Below are positions 1-6,314 of a stretch of DNA of 6,685 nt, piece by piece. This DNA comes from Flavobacteriaceae bacterium. GTDB taxonomy: Bacteria; Bacteroidota; Bacteroidia; Flavobacteriales; Flavobacteriaceae. Under the pieces are notes generated by a model. It made no database searches, was not told where the DNA came from, and worked only from the letters and a program-made list of their open reading frames with translations. The position numbers were made by a program, and so were the translations under genes. The first letter of the stretch is position 1. Each line of letters begins with the position of its first letter. The DNA is taken from positions 1-6,685 of the forward strand of contig JAAZVG010000081.1 of the NCBI GenBank assembly GCA_018623655.1. The letters run 5' to 3'.

Positions 1-26
1 CCGATGAAATAATAAACATCTTTCAT
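1..26 (-). CDS. murC: UDP-N-acetylmuramate--L-alanine ligase MurC, N-terminal fragment (runs off window)
   Basis: Only the first nine codons are visible, reading MKDVYYFIG before the window ends. The ATG lies at 26-24 and shares ATGA with the murG stop codon (25-23), a 4-nt overlap. MurC proteins begin with a short lead into a dinucleotide-type glycine-rich loop, commonly (V/I)(Y/H)FIGIGGIGMS, and YFIG fits its start. The position directly after murG is where Bacteroidota carry murC. The enzyme is the cytoplasmic ATP-dependent ligase that adds L-alanine to UDP-MurNAc, the first peptide step of peptidoglycan synthesis. No Shine-Dalgarno site is present at usable spacing, since an AGG abuts the ATG; initiation probably depends on ribosomes finishing murG. 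The call rests on nine residues plus synteny, so the rest of the gene is unverified. Confidence 0.85.
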
Positions 27-1105
27 CCTAATCGATTGCTTATTAGTTGGACAATAGATTGTGCTGCCTTTGGTCTTGCTTGGGCCTTGAATCGATTACC
101 CATTTCAGGGTCTTCTGACTTAATGTAATTAAGAAAATTCGCGATAATCGTAGAATCTAACATTTGACTTTCTAGAAGCATCATAGCAGCGTCTAAAGCC
201 ACCATACTTTCTGCATTCTTGGTTTGATGATCTTCAGCCACTAATGGTGAGGGAATAAAAAGTGTTGGTTTCCCCACTCTAGCCAACTCTGAAATGGCTC
301 CTGCGCCAGCTCTAGAAATGATACCTGAGGCTAACCTATAAGCAGCACCCATATTCTCGATGAAGGGAACCACCCTAACGGATTCACTTTCAAATCTCTT
401 GTAGGTATTGTAATAGCTTTTCCCAGATTGCCAAAGCACACTAAAGCCATGACTAGTAATAAAATATAAGTTTTCACTGAGCCATTTGTTCATCGCGGCA
501 GAGCCAAGGCTTCCTCCAAGCATTAAAATGACTTTATCCGAGGCATTAAAACGATATAGCTTTAAAGCAGTCTCACGATCAATTTCGTTAGAAACCAAAG
601 ATGACCTTATAGGATTACCCGTAACAATAACTTTAGATTTAGGAAAATACCGATCCATATCTGGGTAGGCCACACAAATAGCATCTGCTTTAGATGAAAC
701 CCATTTATTAGTGAGTCCAGCGAAGGCATTTTGTTCTTGAATCAAATAGGGTATCTTCAATTTTGCAGTAACAAAAAGAAGCGGCCCACTTGCAAAACCT
801 CCTGTACCTACAACGTAATCAGGTTTAAATTTCAATAGAAACAAAAGTGATTTGATCAGACTCGAAGCGATCATAAAGGGTAGCAATAGATTCCTTAAAC
901 TTAGATTTCTTTGAATCCCTGTAATCCATAAACCCTTAATTGGGTATCCTGCTTTGGGCACCAGCTCCATTTCCATTCGACCTTTCGCTCCGACAAATAC
1001 AAGCTCTGAATCGGGATAAACCTTTTTGAGCGCATCAGCGATAGCAATGGCTGGGTAGATATGTCCACCAGTACCTCCACCCGATATCACAAATCGATAA
1101 CTCAT
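23..1105 (-). CDS. murG: UDP-GlcNAc:lipid I GlcNAc transferase MurG (EC 2.4.1.227)
   Basis: This 360-residue protein is a full-length, GT28-family, GT-B fold transferase. It adds GlcNAc from UDP-GlcNAc to lipid I on the inner face of the cytoplasmic membrane, giving lipid II. The N-terminal domain shows the first glycine-rich loop GGGTGGHIYPA (residues 9-19), the second loop VVGTGGFASGP (98-108) and QEQNAFAGLTNK (123-134). The hydrophobic/basic stretch around residues 70-95 fits the membrane-contacting face. The C-terminal domain shows GNPIR (163-167), GGSLGS (197-202, the third glycine loop, usually GGSxGA), SRAGAGAISEL (264-274, with the family's nucleotide-binding Glu at 273) and AEDHQTKNAE (290-299). 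The ATG at 1105-1103 is chosen because it overlaps the ftsW TGA as ATGA and places the first loop at the usual distance from the N terminus. Its own TGA overlaps murC in the same way. No disruption is seen. Confidence 0.98.
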   Translation of the reverse strand: MSYRFVISGGGTGGHIYPAIAIADALKKVYPDSELVFVGAKGRMEMELVPKAGYPIKGLWITGIQRNLSLRNLLLPFMIASSLIKSLLFLLKFKPDYVVGTGGFASGPLLFVTAKLKIPYLIQEQNAFAGLTNKWVSSKADAICVAYPDMDRYFPKSKVIVTGNPIRSSLVSNEIDRETALKLYRFNASDKVILMLGGSLGSAAMNKWLSENLYFITSHGFSVLWQSGKSYYNTYKRFESESVRVVPFIENMGAAYRLASGIISRAGAGAISELARVGKPTLFIPSPLVAEDHQTKNAESMVALDAAMMLLESQMLDSTIIANFLNYIKSEDPEMGNRFKAQARPKAAQSIVQLISNRLG

Positions 1106-2298
1106 TTACGACTTAGATTTTTGATTGAGAATTCTGACTCGGAAAGTTTCTGCTTTTTCTTCGAATGATTACTAGCACTTAGTACGATGCCAATTGCAAT
1201 ACAGGTCATCCAAATAGAGGTCCCACCCATACTAATTAAAGGTAAAGGTTGACCAGTGACAGGAACTAATTCGACTACCACTGCCATATTTAAAAACGCT
1301 TGAAACACGATGGGAAGCCCAAGCCCTACAATCAGTAGCTTCGCAAATACTGAGGTAGCAGCATATGCTAAAACAGTAATACGTATCAGAAATAGAATGT
1401 AAATAAGTAAGATAAATACCCCTCCCACCAATCCGTACTCCTCAACAATAATCGCATAAATGAAATCAGAGGTGCTTTGGGAGATTCTGTTTTTAATCAC
1501 ACTTTTCCCTGCACCCTTGCCAAAAACACCGCCTTCAGCAACTGCAATTTTTGCCAAGGTTATTTGGTGACGGCTATCATCGGTAGCTAATTCGGGATTC
1601 ATGAACGACTCAACCCGGTTCTTCCAAGTGACAGCGCGATCGGAAGGTATTACTTCGGGATTGGTAAATAGGAGCGTGAAGAAAAGAGCGGCTCCTGCAG
1701 CTATAGAAAGACCGATAGCCGTTAGGTACTTTAAAGGATATCCTCCCATAAAGCATAGAATGAAAGCATTAAACCCAATAAGCACCCCAGTTGAAAAATT
1801 TTGCCCAACTACTAGTAAAACAGTAGAAAAAATAGGAAGCCAAAGTGGGAGTATACTATCCCTAAATCGTATGACCGTTCCTTTAGTTTTAGCCAAATAA
1901 CTAGCTACACAAACCATCACCAATACACTAGATAATGTGGATGGCTGAAAATTCATATTAAGGATAGGCACCTTAATCCAACGCTTAGCGCTTACGCCTC
2001 CGAAAGAAGTATCTAGAGTGAGCGTATAGGCTAATAGGATTAAAGAGGGTATCAGCAGCAGCCATGCAATCATAGCAATACGTTCGATAGGTAAATAATG
2101 GGTTAGCCCGATAAGTCCGAAACCTGCGATTAATAAAAACATATGCTTGAACAAAAGGGTACTAATCACCGAACTAGATTCACTAAAGTGAATTTGTGTT
2201 CCGGCACTGTATACTGGCAAGAAAGAGAGAATTGCTAAGAGTACCGTTAAGGCCCATAGCGTGCGATCTCCTCGAAGTAACCCCAGTGCGTTTTTCAT
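1102..2298 (-). CDS. ftsW: Septal peptidoglycan glycosyltransferase FtsW (SEDS family)
   Basis: This is a 398-residue polytopic membrane protein of about ten hydrophobic segments (for example roughly 13-30, 50-67, 74-92, 189-211, 281-309, 318-341 and 355-374). It ends in a basic cytoplasmic-type tail from about 376. SEDS proteins polymerise lipid II into glycan strands, and FtsW works at the septum with FtsI. Visible family signatures are AKRWIKVP (104-111), FQPST (117-121), the extracytoplasmic RVESFMNPE region (228-236), VFGKGAGKS (258-266), TSDFIYAIIVEEYGLVGG (276-293) and PLPLISMGGTS (351-361). Asp278 in the SDFI motif lines up with the Asp of the TDFIFA motif that is catalytic in RodA. 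The Glu usual in QPSE is Thr here. Context (murD, murG, ftsI) favours FtsW over the paralogue RodA. The ATG shares one base with the murD TAA (TAATG), without a Shine-Dalgarno site. Confidence 0.96.
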   Translation of the reverse strand: MKNALGLLRGDRTLWALTVLLAILSFLPVYSAGTQIHFSESSSVISTLLFKHMFLLIAGFGLIGLTHYLPIERIAMIAWLLLIPSLILLAYTLTLDTSFGGVSAKRWIKVPILNMNFQPSTLSSVLVMVCVASYLAKTKGTVIRFRDSILPLWLPIFSTVLLVVGQNFSTGVLIGFNAFILCFMGGYPLKYLTAIGLSIAAGAALFFTLLFTNPEVIPSDRAVTWKNRVESFMNPELATDDSRHQITLAKIAVAEGGVFGKGAGKSVIKNRISQSTSDFIYAIIVEEYGLVGGVFILLIYILFLIRITVLAYAATSVFAKLLIVGLGLPIVFQAFLNMAVVVELVPVTGQPLPLISMGGTSIWMTCIAIGIVLSASNHSKKKQKLSESEFSIKNLSRK

Positions 2299-3656
2299 TA
2301 ATCTAAGGATCTAACTACTTGTTTAAATTGATCTCCGCGATCCTCATAGTTCTTGAAACGATCAAAACTGGCACATGCAGGTGAAAGCATAACGGTATCA
2401 CCTCTTTCAGCGAAACGCATAGCCATAGCAACTGTATCTTCTAAACTTGAAAGCTCATGAATCTCTGGTATAACCTTATTAAAAGTTTCTACAATTTTTT
2501 GATTTTCTACACCGATACAAAGGATCGCCTTCACCTTTTCCCGAACAAGCGGCATTAGCGCTGAATAATCGTTACCCTTATCTACACCACCTGCAATCCA
2601 GATCACAGGTCGTTTAACCGATTCTAAGGCAAAGTAGGTGGCATTGATATTTGTGGCCTTAGAATCATTGATAAAACGAACACCCGAAAATTCTTCAAAA
2701 ACTTCCATTCGGTGAGTAACACCAGTGAATCCTTCGATACTTTGTTTAATGGCTTCTCGGCGAATATTCTTAATCATCGCAACAGTAGAAGCAGCCATAG
2801 TGTTTTTAAGATTGTGTTTTCCTTGTATTGGAATCTTTGACGTTTCCATAGTAAATGTTTGATTGTCAATTATTATTTTAAAATGGTCACCTTCTAAAAA
2901 GGCCCCCTGATTTAGTTTCTTTTCACAGCTAAAGGGTACAAGTCGCGCAGCAATCTCATTAGATCGACTTTCAACTTCATTCGCAATAACTTGATCATCA
3001 GCATCATAGATAAAAAAATCCTCAGTAGTTTGGTTTTTAACAATTCGCATTTTCGAACCGATATAATTCTTAAAAGAATAGTCATAACGATCAAGATGAT
3101 CGGGAGTGATGTTGGTAAGCACAGAAATATGCGGTCTGAAGTCCTGAATACCATCTAACTGAAAACTACTTACCTCTAGGACATAGTTAGCACTAGGCCG
3201 CTTTGCGACAGCGGCTGCAAAACTATCTCCAATATTGCCAGCTAAAAGCGTGTTATTGTTTCTGCTTATGAGTATGTGATGGGTGAGTGTGGCAGTCGTC
3301 GTTTTACCATTGGTGCCAGTAATTGCAACCAATTCTCCACCTTCTAAAAAGTAAAATCCCCATTCAATTTCAGAGATTACAGAAACACCATTAGCCACTA
3401 GTTTTTGAATTAAAGGAGCTTTATCTGGTATACCAGGGCTCTTAACCACTAGATCAGCACTGAGAATTCTTTCAGTAGTATGCGCTCCTTCTTCAAAAGC
3501 TACAGACAACGATTCCAATTGCTCCTTATAGATTGAATCAATGCTAGAAGAATCAGAAACAAATACCTTAAAACCTTTCTTCTTAGCTAATGCTGCTGCA
3601 CCAACTCCGCTTTCACCAGCGCCTAAAACAACTATGTAACTATCAGGACGAAGCAT
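2298..3656 (-). CDS. murD: UDP-N-acetylmuramoyl-L-alanine--D-glutamate ligase MurD (EC 6.3.2.9)
   Basis: This 452-residue, full-length cytoplasmic Mur ligase adds D-glutamate to UDP-MurNAc-L-Ala using ATP. Domain 1 (about 1-105) is the UDP-binding Rossmann-like domain, with VVLGAGESGVGAA (9-21) and VKSPGIP (71-77). The central ATPase domain carries the P-loop GTNGKTT (114-120), AGNIG (139-143), EVSSFQL (161-167) and NITPDHLDRY (182-191). Lys202 in YIGSKMRI fits the carbamylated lysine position. The C-terminal domain starts near 305 and has HRME (315-318), NDSKATN (330-336), AGGVDKGNDY (355-364) and LSPACASFDRFKNYEDRG (424-441). EVSSFQL, NDSKATN and the SPACASFD motif separate MurD from MurC, MurE and MurF. 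The ATG at 3656-3654 overlaps the mraY TAA by one base, and its own TAA overlaps the ftsW ATG likewise. All key motifs are present. Confidence 0.98.
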   Translation of the reverse strand: MLRPDSYIVVLGAGESGVGAAALAKKKGFKVFVSDSSSIDSIYKEQLESLSVAFEEGAHTTERILSADLVVKSPGIPDKAPLIQKLVANGVSVISEIEWGFYFLEGGELVAITGTNGKTTTATLTHHILISRNNNTLLAGNIGDSFAAAVAKRPSANYVLEVSSFQLDGIQDFRPHISVLTNITPDHLDRYDYSFKNYIGSKMRIVKNQTTEDFFIYDADDQVIANEVESRSNEIAARLVPFSCEKKLNQGAFLEGDHFKIIIDNQTFTMETSKIPIQGKHNLKNTMAASTVAMIKNIRREAIKQSIEGFTGVTHRMEVFEEFSGVRFINDSKATNINATYFALESVKRPVIWIAGGVDKGNDYSALMPLVREKVKAILCIGVENQKIVETFNKVIPEIHELSSLEDTVAMAMRFAERGDTVMLSPACASFDRFKNYEDRGDQFKQVVRSLD

Positions 3657-4855
3657 TATCTAATTTTCAGTGTTACAATGCTGAGAACAGCTAAAAGGAT
3701 ACCTACAATCAGAAAACGCATCACAATTTTACTTTCATGATACCCTTTCTTCTGGTAATGGTGATGCAAAGGGGCCATAAGAAAAATGCGACGACCTGTA
3801 CCCCATTTTTTTCGAGAGTATTTAAAGTATCCGACCTGAATCATCACTGAGAGAGACTCAGCAAAGAAAATCCCGCATAAAACAGGAATAAGTAATTCTT
3901 TTCGAACGATAAGAGCGATAACTGCAATGACACCTCCAATAGTTAAACTACCGGTATCACCCATAAAAACTTGAGCAGGATAGGTATTATACCACATAAA
4001 GCCTATTAAGGCTCCGACGAAGGCTCCCGAAAAAACTACTACCTCACCTACTCTTGGGAGGTAGAAAATATTCAAGTAATCAGCAAATAAAAAATTACCT
4101 GACACCCATGCCATAACAAGTAAGGCAAGCATTATAATGGCAGAACTTCCAGCAGCAAGACCATCAATGCCGTCAGTTAAGTTTGCACCGTTCGATACCG
4201 CAGTAACAATAAATATGACAATGGGAATAAATATCAGCCATCCCATATTAGCAAGGGAAGGATCAATACTTGTCAATATATCTGTGTAATCAAGTTCATT
4301 ATTCTTGAAAAACGGAATATTCGTCATAACCCCCTTAATCTCTGGAGCGTCATTTAAAAGAATGCCTTCAACCTCTTTCTTTAAGGTTACGTGCGGATGA
4401 AAATATAAAACCAAACCAACGACTGCACCCAAAATAACCTGACCTAAAACCTTAAACTTACCCTTGAGCCCAGCCTTATCATTTTTGAATTTTTTAATGT
4501 AATCATCGATAAAGCCAATAACACCCATCCAAAGGGTTGAGAGCAGTAGAAGTTGAATGTAAATATTCGTTAGATCAGCAAACAATAAAACGGGGATAAG
4601 AGTAGAGCCAATAATAATAAGACCTCCCATTGTAGGTGTTCCAGCCTTTTGTGTCTGACCCTCTAGTCCTAAATCTCTTATCGTTTCTCCGATTTGTTTT
4701 CGCTTAAGAAAATCAATGACACTCTTTCCAAAAACAATAGCGATTAAAAGACTCGTAACGGTAGCAAGTGCCGCTCTAAACGATAAGAATCGAAACAAAC
4801 TTGCTCCTGGCAAATCATACACACGATCTAAAAAGTCAAATAAAAAATAAAGCAC
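3656..4855 (-). CDS. mraY: Phospho-N-acetylmuramoyl-pentapeptide-transferase MraY (EC 2.7.8.13)
   Basis: This 399-residue integral membrane enzyme transfers phospho-MurNAc-pentapeptide from UDP to undecaprenyl phosphate, making lipid I. Hydrophobic segments fit the ten-helix fold. Motifs are KAGTPTMGG (70-78), GFIDDYIKK (114-122, the Asp pair 117/118), NGANLTDGIDGLA (222-234), FMGDTGSL (297-304, with Asp300) and APLHHHYQKKG (361-371, His triad 364-366). It is longer than the roughly 360 residues of E. coli MraY. The excess lies in a hydrophilic stretch at about 154-203 between the predicted fourth and fifth helices, which should face the periplasm. This insertion agrees with Bacteroidota homologues as I recall them. 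The start is GTG at 4855-4853, sharing G with the murE stop (TAGTG). The next in-frame Met is residue 76, beyond the first helix, so GTG is the only sensible start. It gives MLYFLFDFL, a normal MraY N terminus. Confidence 0.98.
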   Translation of the reverse strand: MLYFLFDFLDRVYDLPGASLFRFLSFRAALATVTSLLIAIVFGKSVIDFLKRKQIGETIRDLGLEGQTQKAGTPTMGGLIIIGSTLIPVLLFADLTNIYIQLLLLSTLWMGVIGFIDDYIKKFKNDKAGLKGKFKVLGQVILGAVVGLVLYFHPHVTLKKEVEGILLNDAPEIKGVMTNIPFFKNNELDYTDILTSIDPSLANMGWLIFIPIVIFIVTAVSNGANLTDGIDGLAAGSSAIIMLALLVMAWVSGNFLFADYLNIFYLPRVGEVVVFSGAFVGALIGFMWYNTYPAQVFMGDTGSLTIGGVIAVIALIVRKELLIPVLCGIFFAESLSVMIQVGYFKYSRKKWGTGRRIFLMAPLHHHYQKKGYHESKIVMRFLIVGILLAVLSIVTLKIR

Positions 4856-4857
4856 TA
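4853..4857 (-). promoter_or_regulatory. TAGTG stop/start overlap: murE stop with mraY GTG start
   Basis: On the minus strand the murE TAG (4857-4855) and the mraY GTG (4855-4853) share one G. The preceding 20 bases are AT-rich and contain no purine-rich Shine-Dalgarno core. mraY is the only gene here with a non-ATG start and the only one following a TAG stop. The arrangement implies that mraY translation depends on ribosomes terminating on murE and restarting. This is inferred from the arrangement, not shown. Confidence 0.75.
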
Positions 4858-6312
4858 CTGAATATTTAAGGAATTAGACAATTGTTCGTAATCGCTAAAA
4901 GGAATTTTCTTATCACCTACGATTTGTTCAGTCTCATGACCTTTACCTGCTACAACAACTACATCACCGGGAACAGCAAAAGCGACGGCCATACGAATCG
5001 CCTCTGCGCGATCAAGCTGAATAAAAACCTTTGAACGATGTTCCACAGATACTCCTTCAAACATGGCATCGGCTATCAGCTTAGGATCTTCACTCCTCGG
5101 ATTGTCAGAAGTGATAATTACTTTAGAACTCAATCGAGCAGCAATTGCCCCCATTTTGGGACGTTTAGCTCGGTCTTTATCTCCACCACAACCTACTACT
5201 GTTATAAGTGATTCATTGTGAGTTCGAATTGCATTGATCGAATCAAGAACATTTTCTAAGGCATCCGGTGTGTGTGCAAAATCTATGACACCATAAACGC
5301 CATTCGCGCCATTAACCCAATTTAATCGACCAGGAGCTGGCTTTAGTTTGGTCATTGCAGTGAGGATTTCATCTTCTTTGACACCCAATTCTAACGCAGT
5401 ACCATAAACAAGTAATAGATTGTAAGCATTGAATCTACCTGTTAAGCGTGTCCATAGTTCTTTACCTTCAATACGAAGTAACATTCCATCGAAACGCATT
5501 TCAACCACTGAGGCCTTATAATCACAAAGGGAATGAAGACCATAAAAGCGTTTCTTTGCCGCTGAATTTTGAAGCATAACTGCTCCGTTTTTATCATCTG
5601 TATTACTTAAGGCGAAAGCCGACTTTGGCAGGTGATCAAACCAACTTTTTTTAACATCCCGATAATTCGCGAAGTTCTCGTGATAATCAAGGTGATCGTG
5701 TGATAAATTGGTAAATAAAGCACCGTCAAAGTGTATTCCTATCGCTCTCTTTTGATCAATCCCATGAGAGCTGATCTCCATAAAACAATAGGCAACACCG
5801 GCATCTCGCATTTTAGCGAAATAGGATTGTATTTGTAACGGATCAGGAGTGGTATGTGAAGCTTTATAAGTTTCTCCCGCGACCATAACTTCTACAGTAG
5901 AAAGTAATCCGCAGGTATATCCTAACTCTGTAAAAAGTTGATAAAGTAGCGTAGCTACGGTTGTTTTACCATTGGTACCGGTTACCCCTACTACTTTCAT
6001 CTCCTTACTAGGATTACCATAATAACTCGCTGAAAGTATCGAAAGTGCCTCTCTTGTACATTGAGTCTGAACATAAACAACCCCATCTCTAAGAATAGCA
6101 GGCATCTCTTCAACTACGATGACAAGTGCGCCGTTTTTAATAGCACTATCAATGTAATCATGGCCATCAACCTCTATCCCTCGAATAGCTACAAACAATG
6201 AACCCGAAGATGCCTTACGCGAATCAAATACAATAGAGTCGACACTCATAGAGGTACTACCCTCTATTCGCTCTAAAGATATTCCGTAAAGTAGCTCCTT
6301 TAATTTCATCAT
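4855..6312 (-). CDS. murE: UDP-MurNAc-L-Ala-D-Glu--meso-2,6-diaminopimelate ligase MurE (EC 6.3.2.13)
   Basis: This 485-residue cytoplasmic Mur ligase adds the third stem-peptide residue. Domain 1 contains VFDSRKASSGSLFVAIRG (28-45), the uridine-binding region of MurE. The central domain has the P-loop GTNGKTT (112-118), HTTPD (153-157), MEISSHG (178-184) and NLSHDHLDYH (202-211). Lys221 in YRDVKKSW is the probable carbamylated lysine. The C-terminal domain has APGRLNWV (326-333), IDFAHTPDALE (343-353), VGCGGDKDRAKRPKMG (373-388), TSDNPRSEDP (401-410) and GKGHE (456-460). DNPR (403-406) is the recognised signature of meso-DAP-specific enzymes, as opposed to L-Lys-adding ones, so the wall is predicted to be of the DAP type. 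Two adjacent ATGs (6312-6310 and 6309-6307) could serve as the start. The first overlaps the ftsI TAA by one base. The stop is TAG, overlapping the mraY GTG. Confidence 0.98.
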   Translation of the reverse strand: MMKLKELLYGISLERIEGSTSMSVDSIVFDSRKASSGSLFVAIRGIEVDGHDYIDSAIKNGALVIVVEEMPAILRDGVVYVQTQCTREALSILSASYYGNPSKEMKVVGVTGTNGKTTVATLLYQLFTELGYTCGLLSTVEVMVAGETYKASHTTPDPLQIQSYFAKMRDAGVAYCFMEISSHGIDQKRAIGIHFDGALFTNLSHDHLDYHENFANYRDVKKSWFDHLPKSAFALSNTDDKNGAVMLQNSAAKKRFYGLHSLCDYKASVVEMRFDGMLLRIEGKELWTRLTGRFNAYNLLLVYGTALELGVKEDEILTAMTKLKPAPGRLNWVNGANGVYGVIDFAHTPDALENVLDSINAIRTHNESLITVVGCGGDKDRAKRPKMGAIAARLSSKVIITSDNPRSEDPKLIADAMFEGVSVEHRSKVFIQLDRAEAIRMAVAFAVPGDVVVVAGKGHETEQIVGDKKIPFSDYEQLSNSLNIQ

Positions 6313-6314
6313 TA
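6307..6314 (-). promoter_or_regulatory. TAATGATG junction: ftsI stop with two tandem murE ATG codons
   Basis: The ftsI TAA (6314-6312) overlaps the first murE ATG (6312-6310), and a second in-frame ATG follows at once (6309-6307). Either start gives essentially the same protein (MMKLKELL or MKLKELL). There is no Shine-Dalgarno core upstream. The tandem ATGs could help a terminating ribosome capture a start, but this is inference. Confidence 0.6.

Noticed and set aside
1..40. A terminator or operon end after murG
   Set aside because: The murG stop overlaps an ATG opening a MurC-like N terminus (MKDVYYFIG), and no hairpin with a T-run is visible, so the operon continues.
486..668. Plus-strand open frame of 60 codons
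   Set aside because: It lies wholly inside murG on the opposite strand and shows no recognisable motif. murG is intact and conserved here, so this is a chance antisense frame.
1601..1900. Plus-strand open frame of 99 codons
   Set aside because: It is antisense to the middle of ftsW, has no recognisable domain, and its composition follows from the hydrophobic codons of the real gene on the other strand.
2912..3154. Minus-strand open frame of 80 codons in a second frame inside murD
   Set aside because: murD is continuous and carries all its motifs through this stretch. The alternative frame is a low-complexity Leu/Arg/Ile-rich shadow.
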